Shown: positions 1 through 11,000 of the stretch, piece by piece
Layout: each line of letters starts with the position of its first letter
Numbering within the stretch: position 1 is the stretch's first letter
Assembly: GCA_030068145.1 (NCBI GenBank)
Contig: JAPJBO010000330.1
Coordinates: 1 to 64,000 of the forward strand
Length of the DNA: 64,000 bases
Origin: Diplonema papillatum
Taxonomy: Eukaryota > Euglenozoa > Diplonemea > Diplonemida > Diplonemidae
Direction: 5' to 3'
Program-made: the position numbers and the translations under genes
The notes under the pieces: model-generated
Database searches by the model: none
What the model saw: only the letters and a program-made list of their open reading frames with translations
What the model was told of the DNA's origin: nothing

Positions 1-32
1 ACGTCACGTGCGCACGCTCATTCGAAATCCTG

Positions 33-3000
33 TCACTCGGAGTCCTGACTCTGGCCCTGAGTCTGGGAGTCGGCAGGGTCGGTCTTCGGGACATGGAACC
101 TTGCGTCAGGTTGTGCCTCCAACTCTTGGAGCAACCCCACAACTCTGTCCCATGCCGCGAGAAGGCAGCTTACCACCAGACCCTTTTCTGTCCCGACGAC
201 GTTGTTGGGAAGTTCAACGCTCGCTTTCCTTGCCAAACCACACAACTGCGGCTTTGTCCAAAGCGAGAGCCGTGCTTCCCTACCCTTGTCGGTGTCCGGT
301 GCCTGCTTCGCGATGCGGACGTGGGCGCGCCACAAAGGAAGTTTCGACTTCGTAGCTGCTGTTGTGGACACGAGGTTGGCGTGGTGGAGGCGGTAGTGCC
401 GGTGGACATCCGCGTCGTTGAGGCACAATTTTTTGCAGTTGGTGGTTGGACAGCGCCACCTGTGCTCATTGCCCTTGAGCGAAGGCCGAAAGAAGTCCGT
501 CGGAACTTCGAAGTGGACCCTTTCACGGAGCTGATTGAAGCTCAGGTAGTGCCCCCTCTCCCCGGGTCTTGGGACGTCGGTGTCCTTCTCGTCGGTACCC
601 TGAGGCTCCAAGTTCTCGTTGCCGCTGTCTTCGTCGGTATCGACACCGCTAGCCTGGGTGAGCTCCGCCGCGTCGCTTCGGCCCGAAGATTCGCCGAAAG
701 GATGGGCGTCTTCCTGCGACGGAGGCGCTGGGTGCTGGGAAGCCGGATGCAGCGACGCGTGTGCGCTGTCGGGCTCGTTCTCCGGAATGGGGGTGTAGAA
801 CAACCCCGAGGTCGTTTCCTGCATTGACCTGTGCAGAAAGAACGGTGCACGCAGCGGAGGGATGCTCTTGCAATGCGCACACTCCCTTGTTGCGTTCGGG
901 CCCTCGCACCGCCGGAAGATCACAATGTTCTTCCTTCGGTCCATGTGACGACACATGAGGCGGTACTCTGGCATGATTGCAGCCAGGTCCGGGTCATCAT
1001 TGATGACCTTTCTCGACGACGAGAGAAACCGCTGCAGGTCCTCGTAGTCCGTGTAGATCCGCCGACGGCGGTCATACACAGGAGCCGCAGCCGAGGCGGC
1101 AACAGCGAGACAGGCAGCGACTGCGGCTCGGATGCTGCTGGGTGGTGAGTCGCATTTTTCAACCACCGAGGCCAGCGTCGTCATCAAAGACGCCACCACA
1201 GAAGCAAGGACAACAGCAGGTGGACTGGGAGCGCCCTTCTTGCTTTTCCTCCCCTTCTGTCGTACCTCCGGAGGAGCAGCCCAATCAGTCGGTGCAACGG
1301 CGGTGCACTTGAAGGTTAGGCGCTCGGTGTCGAAGGTGAACCTGGAACTCATCGCCTCCATGGCTGTGGAGTGCATCTTCCTGTCCTCGTGCTGCGTGGA
1401 CTTCGGAGCCGATCCGAATGTGCAACCTGACAGCTTTTTGGACAAGTGCGACATTGCCCTTTCGACGGGGTTGTACGCACTGTGCCCAGCTGCGTACGTG
1501 ACGCACACCAGCGCATCGAGACGAAAGTCCCGAAACAACCGCCACAAAGAGAAGGCGGTTGTCATCGAGGACGGGGCGTAGTCGCAGGCGTTGTCCGAAA
1601 TTACGCAAACGACGGGCGGAACGCACACCCTTTCCATCAACACGACCCGAGTGTCGTTGACGTTTGTCTGGCTGTTCGTGCGGGAGTACTTGGTCGACCG
1701 CAGGAAGATCCGGACAGGCCCATTCCGGGGGTAGGGAAAATGGAGACGATTGCGGGCGTCTCCAGTTGCGTTGTTCCTCGAGAGGCTCAGCTCCGCAGGA
1801 TCGGGGACCAACTCCAGCACACAGACCGGCTTGACACCTGCCCCGGTCACGAAGCTGTGATCCGGGACCTGAGGCTTGCGAGGTTGGTTGTCTGCAGCTC
1901 CTTCGGGGTCAACACGGTAGTACGTCTTTGTGTTGATGTTCTTGTTAACAGCAACAGCCCCCAAAGGAACGATGCACTTCGCATCGACGCTGAGGACCAT
2001 TGCTTCATCGCGTGGACCAGAAGTGGTCAGGTTAGCGGAAGCGTTGGCGAACATGGCTGCCTCGACCACCAACCGCACCTGGGACCTGCAGAAGTGATCG
2101 TCAACATGATCATCCCGCCCCGTGTCCTCGTGCCCTTCGAGCCGGACGTCGAAGAAGTCGAGGTAACTCGACGCAGCTTTGCGGCCAGCATTCGGCGCCT
2201 TGAATAAGCGCCGCAAGCAAGAATCCGACAAAGCGAAGCCTTCAGCTTCGAGGAGGCGGTGAAGCTCGGTCGGCGTACACCCCGCCTTCAGCTCAGATTC
2301 CCTTCGCCGCGCGTGGCTCTGGGCGGAGTATCCAGAAAGCAAGAGACGGATGCGATCAACAAGAGCAGGGTACTTCTCTGTGATCTTCTTCCGTCCCGCT
2401 GACCGCCGTTCGAGTTTTGGGAGCGGCTCCCGCAGCTCGTCTGTCAGATCGCTGACATCCAGGTAGCTGGCACAGTTGATGACGACAGAGTGTGTCATGC
2501 AAAGCACCAGCACCGGTGCCAGGGCCGAAAACTCGACCGCGAATCCGACAAGCTGCTTCCTGGAGAAGCCCTGGAGCAAGTCGTCCAGCACAACGCTCTT
2601 GTTCCGGTGCACGTGCAACAGAACATTCCTCACCTGGTAGTTTTCCAGGCCGGCAATGAGGGTGCACGGCTTTCGCGACTGCGCAATGACCCGCACTGCG
2701 CTCAGCGTGCCCTCCCACGTAGGATACCCTTTCAGGCTACCAACATCCCCAACCTTTGCGTTGAAGGAAGTCCAGATGGTGGGCTCTTCACCCACGGTGC
2801 CATCGAGTTCGGCCTCGGCCTGGTCGAAGAGCTGCGTCCTTTGGACCCGTTTCCGGTAATCCCTCTTCTTGCAGCACCTATCCAGAAAGGATATGGTGTT
2901 GTCTGCAGCTCTTGCCACAACGCCGGAGTTCACAGCAGAGAAGTGTTTCCCCCACCCTCTGGCGTCGTCATCCCGCTCCAAGGATGCATCAATGGCAGAC

Positions 3001-5459
3001 GGAGGGAGGAGACCCTCGAAAGCACCGCAGACAGTCTTCCTCAACGACTCCATCTTCGCGTGGCCGTCGCTAAGGGCTACATCGCCGGCACCTAAAAAGC
3101 CTTGCGTGTACCGTTCGTAGGCTGCTGTGGCCTCTGCCAGTTTGCCGCGGAGCATGAACAGGATCCTGACGATCGATTCCCGATGCTCGGGGAGGAGCCG
3201 ATCCTCGACTTCGAGCTCAGGCCAGTCGCCCACATCACCTTCCGCATCACCAACAGTCCCCTCTGACGAGCACTCGTCAGGAGGAAGGGAAGCAGCCTCG
3301 CTGAGCACGTCTTCGAAGCGGATCTCGCTTTCGTCGCTCTCTGAGTCTGACCCCACAGGCGTTGTGCCTGACGGCCGGCCTTCCGTCGCAACCACGTGAA
3401 TGGGCTGCAGGTACTTCAGCATGCTGTTCTGCGAGTTGGCCATGCGAAGCACCTTCTTCTCTCGGTCGGTGCCGAGGGTTTTCTTTGCTTCCGCCCGGGC
3501 GGCATTCCGTGTCTTCCCTAACACCATGAAAGCCGTCTCAAGGGCAGAGAAAGCGTTTTTGGCCTCGGCGGAGGCATTCTGTTCCTCCTGGTGTGCCTCG
3601 TCATGTTCACTCTTCAAAACTTCGAGCTTCTCCAAGCGCTCCGCTCGCCCGAGGCATTTCCACGCGTTGTACTTGACCTTCAACTCGCGGTTCACATACC
3701 CAACACCCTTTCCGAGCTTCTGTATGCTGTTCCAAAGCTCCAACTTCTCTCGGGAGCACAAAACGGAGACAGTGTGCGGTTGACTCGCGGAGGACGTGTT
3801 GGGATCGGCCGCTGGGGTTGTCACAGCCGAGGCAGCGTGAGGTTGAGCAGCGGGCGACGAGGAGGACGCAGTCAAGTCTGTGGCTGAAACGCGTCGAGGC
3901 GGGGGCACTGCTGCAGGAGAGTCCCGTCTCTTCCTTTTGGCAGCCCGGGACGAAACGGGGGCAGTGTGTGTTTGACCTTCAGGGCCCGAGGAGGATGTTG
4001 AGGGGTTGGCGGTCGGGGTTGTCGCAGGAGGTTGAGCCGCGCGGGACAAGGGGGACTCAGTCAACTCCGCCACGCGGTTGGCCAGTGTGGCCATCGTGGC
4101 TTCCAGAGCCGCCAGCCGCTCGCTCGACACCGAGTCGGCGTTCAGTTCTCGCCTTGGCATCGCAGTCAGATGCTGCTGATGGCCAGCGCTGGCATCGGTT
4201 GTATCGGCGATATGATCTCGCGCAGCATCTGCCCTGCGAGTCGATCTGCCGTCCAGGGTGTTTGACTCCTGATCGGCTGGAGCTATGGCGTTGAATTGTG
4301 GCGGAGGCGGGGGCATTGCTGCTTCAGCAGGGCAGTCCCTTCTCTTCCTTTTGCCAGTCAAAGCTGTGTGCAGTTGAGAAACTGCGTCGTCCGTTGGCGT
4401 TGTCGCTGTAGGCTGCGCGGGGCACGAGGAAGACCCGGTCAAGTCGGCAAACTCTGTCACGATGCCAGTATCGGCGTCGATGACGCACTTGTCCCCGGTG
4501 GTTGCCTCGAGCCCCATCTGTTTGACCAGATCTGGATTCATGCGCAGTGCAAAGTTCTTCGGCAGGTACACGTAAATGTAGTGCCCTGTTCCGCTGGGCC
4601 CGCGCGACGACGGCAAGAACACGATGTTCTGCTCAAACCGATCTCTTCCGCTTCCCCCCAAGCACAATCGGAAGAGTTCCCAGCTGTGGAGGAACCCTAT
4701 GCGGTGTTTCGCGGCAAATGCCTGGACTGCCGTTGTCCCCAGCCCGTCGGTGGCGCACGTCTCCAAGGTGGTGCCGTACTCCAGCGCGCACTCACGCAGC
4801 ATATCCTTGCTGACTGCTGCAGGGGGTAGGTGATGCACGGCCATCACGCTCGCGTACAGAGCGCAAGTCAACCCCTCCTGCACCGTGTTCAACCAGGTCA
4901 CCAACGTAGTTGCTGTCGACAGACAAGCAACCAGTCGGTGAGAGAAGAACTGGCCCCACCCAGACGACGAGTCAGCAACAACCGCGGTGAGGCTCAGCGG
5001 TTCTTGCTGGGTTGAAGTGTCTCCCATCGCTTCCAGTTGCTCAACCAAGGTGAGCTCCATGACACCTTCTTCGACTTGCTCCGTGGCGTCATTCTCTGAT
5101 CCCTTGTCCACGGTGAGCTCCATGACAGCTTCTGCGACTTGCTCCGTGGCGTCACTATCCGATGGTCCCTTATCCGGAGAAGCGACCTGTGTGTGCTCCG
5201 GACAGTTGATGCATATAAAGCGTCTTCGCCCTTGACCTCTTCCCACATCCGTCGTGGCATACAGCCCTCTTCTCTTCAGCTCTTTTGCTACGAACATCTG
5301 GTAGCCCTTGCTGCGACAACCTCCAAACTCCTCCCAAGTCTTTCTGCAAACCACTAACCGTCCACTAGTCGCCTCGTTCACGAAAGTGGTGCACGACGTC
5401 TCCTGCCGCATCATGGCACTCACCAACTCGGACTCGCTGTTCTGACATGGCGACGACAT
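33..5459 (-). CDS. DDE-type transposase with N-terminal cysteine-protease-like region
   Basis: One uninterrupted frame of about 1808 residues from the first ATG at 5459 (an in-frame GTG lies just upstream). The catalytic core is inferred from LSVDAK near residue 1158, ISDNACDY near 1285 and HSAYNPVER near 1331. This is the D, D, E spacing of a transposase family whose third motif reads NPVER. A C2H2 finger (CPTTNC, then HRHYRLHH) lies near 1680. Residues about 190-335 look like a papain-fold protease: GLTCALYAS (possible Cys), GHYIYVYL (His) and CVIDADTG (Asp). Between them are low-complexity Ser/Ala/Thr/Pro stretches with KRKRRD nuclear-signal-like motifs at least twice, and a Glu-rich coiled-coil-like part. 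No terminal repeats were found; the left end may lie outside the window. The frame looks intact, so this could be a young autonomous DNA transposon. The protease assignment is tentative. Confidence 0.7.
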   Translation of the reverse strand: MSSPCQNSESELVSAMMRQETSCTTFVNEATSGRLVVCRKTWEEFGGCRSKGYQMFVAKELKRRGLYATTDVGRGQGRRRFICINCPEHTQVASPDKGPSDSDATEQVAEAVMELTVDKGSENDATEQVEEGVMELTLVEQLEAMGDTSTQQEPLSLTAVVADSSSGWGQFFSHRLVACLSTATTLVTWLNTVQEGLTCALYASVMAVHHLPPAAVSKDMLRECALEYGTTLETCATDGLGTTAVQAFAAKHRIGFLHSWELFRLCLGGSGRDRFEQNIVFLPSSRGPSGTGHYIYVYLPKNFALRMNPDLVKQMGLEATTGDKCVIDADTGIVTEFADLTGSSSCPAQPTATTPTDDAVSQLHTALTGKRKRRDCPAEAAMPPPPPQFNAIAPADQESNTLDGRSTRRADAARDHIADTTDASAGHQQHLTAMPRRELNADSVSSERLAALEATMATLANRVAELTESPLSRAAQPPATTPTANPSTSSSGPEGQTHTAPVSSRAAKRKRRDSPAAVPPPRRVSATDLTASSSSPAAQPHAASAVTTPAADPNTSSASQPHTVSVLCSREKLELWNSIQKLGKGVGYVNRELKVKYNAWKCLGRAERLEKLEVLKSEHDEAHQEEQNASAEAKNAFSALETAFMVLGKTRNAARAEAKKTLGTDREKKVLRMANSQNSMLKYLQPIHVVATEGRPSGTTPVGSDSESDESEIRFEDVLSEAASLPPDECSSEGTVGDAEGDVGDWPELEVEDRLLPEHRESIVRILFMLRGKLAEATAAYERYTQGFLGAGDVALSDGHAKMESLRKTVCGAFEGLLPPSAIDASLERDDDARGWGKHFSAVNSGVVARAADNTISFLDRCCKKRDYRKRVQRTQLFDQAEAELDGTVGEEPTIWTSFNAKVGDVGSLKGYPTWEGTLSAVRVIAQSRKPCTLIAGLENYQVRNVLLHVHRNKSVVLDDLLQGFSRKQLVGFAVEFSALAPVLVLCMTHSVVINCASYLDVSDLTDELREPLPKLERRSAGRKKITEKYPALVDRIRLLLSGYSAQSHARRRESELKAGCTPTELHRLLEAEGFALSDSCLRRLFKAPNAGRKAASSYLDFFDVRLEGHEDTGRDDHVDDHFCRSQVRLVVEAAMFANASANLTTSGPRDEAMVLSVDAKCIVPLGAVAVNKNINTKTYYRVDPEGAADNQPRKPQVPDHSFVTGAGVKPVCVLELVPDPAELSLSRNNATGDARNRLHFPYPRNGPVRIFLRSTKYSRTNSQTNVNDTRVVLMERVCVPPVVCVISDNACDYAPSSMTTAFSLWRLFRDFRLDALVCVTYAAGHSAYNPVERAMSHLSKKLSGCTFGSAPKSTQHEDRKMHSTAMEAMSSRFTFDTERLTFKCTAVAPTDWAAPPEVRQKGRKSKKGAPSPPAVVLASVVASLMTTLASVVEKCDSPPSSIRAAVAACLAVAASAAAPVYDRRRRIYTDYEDLQRFLSSSRKVINDDPDLAAIMPEYRLMCRHMDRRKNIVIFRRCEGPNATRECAHCKSIPPLRAPFFLHRSMQETTSGLFYTPIPENEPDSAHASLHPASQHPAPPSQEDAHPFGESSGRSDAAELTQASGVDTDEDSGNENLEPQGTDEKDTDVPRPGERGHYLSFNQLRERVHFEVPTDFFRPSLKGNEHRWRCPTTNCKKLCLNDADVHRHYRLHHANLVSTTAATKSKLPLWRAHVRIAKQAPDTDKGREARLSLWTKPQLCGLARKASVELPNNVVGTEKGLVVSCLLAAWDRVVGLLQELEAQPDARFHVPKTDPADSQTQGQSQDSE

Positions 5460-6061
5460 CACGTTAACCTCAACTTCTGTCTAGACCCTGTTTCGATTTC
5501 GGAATAAAAGAGTTCTCACGCTACAGAAACGACAATCCATCAATATGTTCCGCGCTACCCGCGCTACCGTACGCAACCTTGGAAAGCTACATTTCCTTTT
5601 CCACACGCAACCCGACCAGAATTCTCCTTATGATGCTACACTTCCTTTTCCAGACGAAACCCGACCAGAATTCTTCCGATGAAACTCGACCAGATGACAC
5701 TCACTATTTTTGAACCGTGGAAGGTTATCACATCATTATCGACTACTGCCAGCTTTGCGCTGACCGGCCTCTTCGTTTGTGAGCAGAGAACTAAAGGATG
5801 GAGGAACTACGAATGACGACTGGGTGCTTTGGCACAACGGGAGCAAGTCAAACATCAGCACCGGTTCTCTAGACATCTTCTTCCGCATTGGCCCATTTTC
5901 GATCTCTCAACGTGCACAACGTAACTCAGTTGGAGATCCGACTCCTCCGTGATTATCATGGAACAACTTGACGACCGAATTGCAGGCCTCCTGCTTCGCC
6001 TACCTCTTCAAAGGGCCGGGACACCTCATCAAAGCTAAGACTGTACCTGTTTTGGGGGCTG
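5460..6061. other. Unassigned spacer between transposase and satellite
   Basis: No convincing gene is seen. The stretch may hold the 5' untranslated region and right terminal sequence of the transposase element, but I could not match an inverted repeat to the window's left edge. A short internal similarity is visible: 'cttccttttccagacgaaac' at about 5640 repeats a related phrase at about 5590. Confidence 0.4.
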
Positions 6062-6811
6062 TGCGTTGGAAACCCCTCCTCGATGGTGGGCAGACCTCAA
6101 TGATCACCGCAAAATGCGGTCGAAGACCCTCCTCATTGATGGGGACACCTCAAAATGCGGTGGCAACACTTTACCCTTGATGGGGACACCTCAAAACGTG
6201 GTGGAAACACCTTACCATTGATGGGGACACCTCAAAACGTGGTGGAAACACCTTACCCTTGATGGGGACACCTCAAAATGCGGTGGAAACACTTTACCCT
6301 TGATGGGGACACCTCAAAATGCGGTGGAAACACCTTACCCTTGATGGGGACACCTCAAAATGCGGTGGAAACACCTTACCCTTGATGGGGACACCTCAAA
6401 ATGCGGTGGAAACACCTTACCCTTGATGGGGACACCTCAAAATGCGGTGGAAACACTTTACCCTTGATGGGGACACCTCAAAATGCGGTGGAAACACTTT
6501 ACCCTTGATGGGGACACCTCAAAATGCGGTGGAAACACCTTACCATTGATGGGGACACCTCAAAATGCGGTGGAAACACCTTACCCTTGATGGGGACACC
6601 TCAAAATGCGGTGGAAACACCTTACCATTGATGGGGACACCTCAAAATGCGGTGGAAACACTTACCCTTGATGGGGACACCTCAAAATGCGGTGGAAACA
6701 CTTTACCCTTGATGGGGACACCTCAAAATGCGGTGGAAACACTTTACCCTTGATGGGGACACCTCAAAATGCGGTGGAAACACCTTACCATTGATGGGGA
6801 CACCTCAAATG
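6062..6811. repeat. 41-bp satellite, left block (about 17 units)
   Basis: Head-to-tail 41-bp units built on 'gatggggacacctcaaaatg' followed by 'cggtggaaacaccttaccct'. The first units (6062-6150) are clearly degenerate and later ones nearly uniform, as expected at the edge of an array. Variants are 'acgtggtgg' for 'atgcggtgg', and 'ccattg' for 'cccttg'. Because 41 is not a multiple of 3, reading frames rotate through three units before repeating, which makes spurious short ORFs. This block and the block at 11611-18805 are one array split by a retrotransposon. Confidence 0.97.
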
Positions 6812-6900
6812 TAATACCAACGATTTAAAAGCTACAGTTTCTGTACTTTATTGGTCATTGGGGTTTTAGCAACACAAAGTCTAAAATTCATTATACGATT

Positions 6901-8001
6901 ATGCCGGACAGTCAGCAGTCGCCGCTTCCGAACGCAGAGAAGTGGGAGTATCGTTTCCCCGCCGCATTGAAAGACGCCTGGACGCGGACGTTTCTGGATG
7001 CCCCGCCTGCGAAAAGGAAGTTTCGTGTCAAGGACATGGAAAGATTCTGCGGGGCGGTCTTTGGTTCGTGCAGCGAGGCGGTCAAAGAGAAGGTGCTCTC
7101 AGTTTTGGTGGAGGCAATTGGTGCAGAGGCGGCGAACGTCGCAGGGTTTGACCTCCCACGTGGGCTGGCCGTGCTTATGATGGCCAACGAAGAGGACGAA
7201 GAAAGGGTGAAGTTGGCGTGCCAGAAAGTGTTGGGCAAAGCGGGCGCAGTACCACCGCCGTCGTTGGCCGCAGCTCCCGCTGGCGTAACGATGGCGGCGA
7301 AGGGCGTTCCACCGCCGCAGCAGCAGCAGCCGCGCCCACAGGAACAGCAATCGACGTCGCAGCCGCAGCCGCAGGCTGAGGACCCGCGGGTAGCCAGTCT
7401 CTCTGCCATGCTACAGCAGGTGTGTAGCGTCGTGGAACAGCAGAAGGTGGCGATCGCGACGCTGCAGGCCCAGCTTGGGATTCCGGCGGGGGTTGACGGA
7501 CCGGGGCCGCAGGTCGGGTACCCGGCTCGGTACAGCCTCAAAGACGTTCGCGAATGGTCGGAGATTGCGGCGGCCGATCCGCACGGCCTGGTCCGTGACT
7601 TGCAGTCAGAGTACGTGGCGGGCAACGTCTCAGCGCCGGGAGGGGCAGCGCTGAAAGGTGCCTTCGAGAGGCTCAGGACGTGGATCTTGGGCGTAGCCGC
7701 CGGTTCAGCGGGTTGGACGGCGAACGAGGAGTTGGTGCGGCTCGGGAACGAGCTTTTGTTGGAAGTCCGCCTGCACCACGGGTGGTGCGTCGAGAAGGTG
7801 CCCCGCGGCAGGATGCTGCGGGAGATGGAGACCGCGGCCGAGGACGTTCTTGATCGGACGATGGCGAAGGTCAAGGGTGACATGGAGAAGGAGCGGAGCC
7901 GCACGGCAAAGTGGGACGCCGCCCCGAGGAGGTACAAGGGTGGAAAGGGTGGCAAGAACTGGTCTTATGCACGGGGAAACGGTATGCCCGGGGGAAAGTG
8001 A
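6901..8001 (+). CDS. Gag-like protein of the first tyrosine-recombinase retrotransposon
   Basis: A 366-residue ORF with an ATG start. It has a Gln/Pro-rich middle (about residues 115-155), an alpha-helical C-terminal half and a basic Gly/Lys-rich tail (RRYKGGKGGKNW), which suggests nucleic-acid binding. No zinc knuckle is seen. It is assigned as gag by position, as first ORF after the left end and ahead of the recombinase and polymerase, not by a recognised domain. Confidence 0.7.
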   Translation: MPDSQQSPLPNAEKWEYRFPAALKDAWTRTFLDAPPAKRKFRVKDMERFCGAVFGSCSEAVKEKVLSVLVEAIGAEAANVAGFDLPRGLAVLMMANEEDEERVKLACQKVLGKAGAVPPPSLAAAPAGVTMAAKGVPPPQQQQPRPQEQQSTSQPQPQAEDPRVASLSAMLQQVCSVVEQQKVAIATLQAQLGIPAGVDGPGPQVGYPARYSLKDVREWSEIAAADPHGLVRDLQSEYVAGNVSAPGGAALKGAFERLRTWILGVAAGSAGWTANEELVRLGNELLLEVRLHHGWCVEKVPRGRMLREMETAAEDVLDRTMAKVKGDMEKERSRTAKWDAAPRRYKGGKGGKNWSYARGNGMPGGK

Positions 8002-11000
8002 CTGGCGTCCTTCCGGCAGACAGACGGGACGTTACCCGCGGGGCCAGTTATCCATCCCATTCCCTCCCCGATCAATTTTCAAACCCCAACCGCGACATCT
8101 TCCCATCGCGCGTTTCCGGACGCGCAGCCAGTTCTCCGTCGGTCGATCCTCGCGTCCGGCATCCTCCCTCTTCCCGGGTTTCGAAGGGTCTCTCTCGAGG
8201 AGGAGACCGAGTCAGTCCTAGCAGCCGTCAGGAGCGTGATCCCCGGCGCACAATCAATTCAGGCTCTCGCCCCTTCACCAAGGAGCGCGAGAACCAACTC
8301 TTCGCCATTTCGCGGATTCTCAGCCGGGGAGGCAGGGCTTCTCACACAGCAGTCGCGCGCGGCGTCGATCGTCGGCCAAGCGGTTCTCGATTTAGTGGCA
8401 TCGAAGACGGGCGTGGCGGTCACGCGGACTCTTGCTTCGAGGCACAGAGAGAGAGACGTGACGGTGTCGGAAGCACGCGACCGATTGCACCAGGTGGTGG
8501 GTCGTGCTTGGGCGGAATCGACGGTGGACGATCGACGCAATTTGTGGAGACGATTCCAGGCGTGGACCAGTGCGCAAGGTATGGGCCTCAACCCGGATAC
8601 GGCTGTCCTGTTCGTGATGGCTACTTCGGTGGAACCCCAGGGTATGCTGGCGTACTCCCGGTTGCTGGCGGCGGTTTTTGGCCATTTGGGGGTCAACAGC
8701 CAGCCGTTGAAAACGTTGGCGTCTGCTCTCCGTGGTGCTGGTGCAGCTATCCCGCTGTCGCAGGCGGAGTCGATTCCGCGCGACACGCTCCTTTCATGGG
8801 CGATGGACCAGGTGTCGCACGTTCGTTTGGCGACACTCGTCGCGTGGAAGACGGCGTCGCGTTGGGCCGATGTGTGCATGCTGACGCGGAGAGACTTTGT
8901 TCTGGTGACGGACGACGAAGTCATAGTCGACTGGGGAGTGCGGCCGAAGGGTCGTACCAGGAACCCGTTTTGTGTGAGCAAGTTGGTGGTTATCTGCGGG
9001 CCGTTGACGAACGTGATCGCGATGCTCGTACGAGGCGCGGGGGACTTCCGCCAATTGACGTCGGTGTCGACAGCGCAGCTCGCGAGAATGTGGGCGGGCG
9101 AGCTTCGGATGTGCCGATACTCGGCACACAGCATCAAGAGGGGGGCAGTCGACCACCTGCTGGAGGCCAAGTCCCTAGGAGCTCCGTTCCCAGAGCACCT
9201 GATATCCAGGGTGGCCAAGCACAAGAACGAGGTGGACCCGACCGTGGCGCAGATGACGGTGCGGTACGCAAACAACGTGGTGGCGCTGGCGCGCGTGCTA
9301 AGAACGGCGGAGGTCACTGTGTTTCTGTGAGGAACAGGGACCCGTTGGACCTGGGTCGGTTTGTCCGGCAGCAGCACTCGCTGTTCAAGCGGGGGAAAAA
9401 GACGCGCTTGCCCAAGACGGACGAGGAGAAGGCCGCGCCGCTGCATGTTGATAGTGTGCCACCGATGGACGTACCGCTCCTACGAGAGCGGATGAATGAT
9501 GTGACGAGGATTCGGTTCGATGAGACGTGGCGGCGGACATTTGGCGCGACGACGGATACTGCTGCGTCAACGGCTCGTCGGGATTCGCGGTTGCAAGCAC
9601 GTCATGCGCATGAGCTGGAAGCTCACGGCATAGCTCGGAGGGCGCGTGGGCCTGGAAGTTCAGTGAACGTGCCATTCACGGTCATCGAAGAGAAGGAGGG
9701 TGCATTGCGACAGCGGTTCATTCTGTGGACGTTCGAAGCGAACAACGCGATTGAGGCCGACGGATACAAGGCGTCGGTACCGCTGGAGCACGTCAGCAAA
9801 TACCTGTCAGCGGTGCACGCGGAATGCGGATCCACGCGTGACTTTCGCTGCGGGTTCTACGGTGTTGCGATTCCGCACAGCGCGCGTGGCTCGTTTCGGT
9901 TCAGAGATGACGCCGATGAATGGTGGGAGCTCACTCGGTTGCCGATGGGCCACACCTGTGCACCCGAGTTAATGCACACGTTGACGTCGACCGTTGCCGG
10001 GCACCCCGATTTCGTCAAGCAGGAACACGCAGTGCCGTCGACGCTCACAGTGCACACTTGGGTCGACAACATTCGGTACGCCGGATCGCGCAAGGAGGTT
10101 CTCGAAGCGACTCGGATTGTCGACGATTTGGCGGCACAGGCGAAGGTGACGTGGAAGCAAGCGGACACCCGGACAGCGAGCTCGAGATACGAGTTCATCG
10201 GGGTGGACTGGGACCACTCGAAGAACAAGGTGGGCATATCGGCGAAGCTGGCCAAGAAGCTCGCACGGGACGTGGAAGAAGTGCGCACGGGCGCGATGTC
10301 TGCTTCGGGATTGGAGACGCTCGGAGGGCGGTTGCTGCATGCGTCAGCGATCGTCGGCGTTTTTGTGGGCGAGTATTACTTCGCTCTGAAGTTCCTTCGG
10401 CGCTTGACGAACGCCCTCAATCGGGGGGAGAAGGCGGTCGATCAGACGATTCGTCTTTCCGGCGGTGTGCAGCGGTTGCTTGAAATGTGGATTCGAGCCG
10501 TTCTCGGGAGCCGTAGCATGCCGGTGGAGGCTAGAGTGCCAGCGTTGACCGTTTTCGTTGACGCGAGTCTAGATGGATGGGGCGGCGTCGTCGTAAACGT
10601 CGCTACGAACGCGATCGAAGTGTTGGGTTCGAGATGGTCGCGGAAGGAAAAGAGGCTCCATATCAACGAGTTGGAGGCCCTGGCGTTCGAGCGTTGCGTG
10701 GCGTCGGTGACGTCGGCGCACGAGGGCGGTGCAGTGACGGTGGTCGTGGACAACACGACGGTACAAGGTGTTGCCCGTAAGGGTTCATGTCTGCGGTCGC
10801 AAGTCTTAAATGACGCAGTCGTGAAGGGGCTCGCGCATCTGCGCGGGCTGAACATCTCAGTCTCTGTTCGCTGGGTAAAGAGTGCGGGGAATCCCGCCGA
10901 CCTGCCGTCGCGGGTCCCGGTGTCGGCTTTGACCGATGCGAATTTGGCCGACATGGCACTTGCGGTAAGGAGTTTTCTTACTGGCGATATGGGTCTGGTG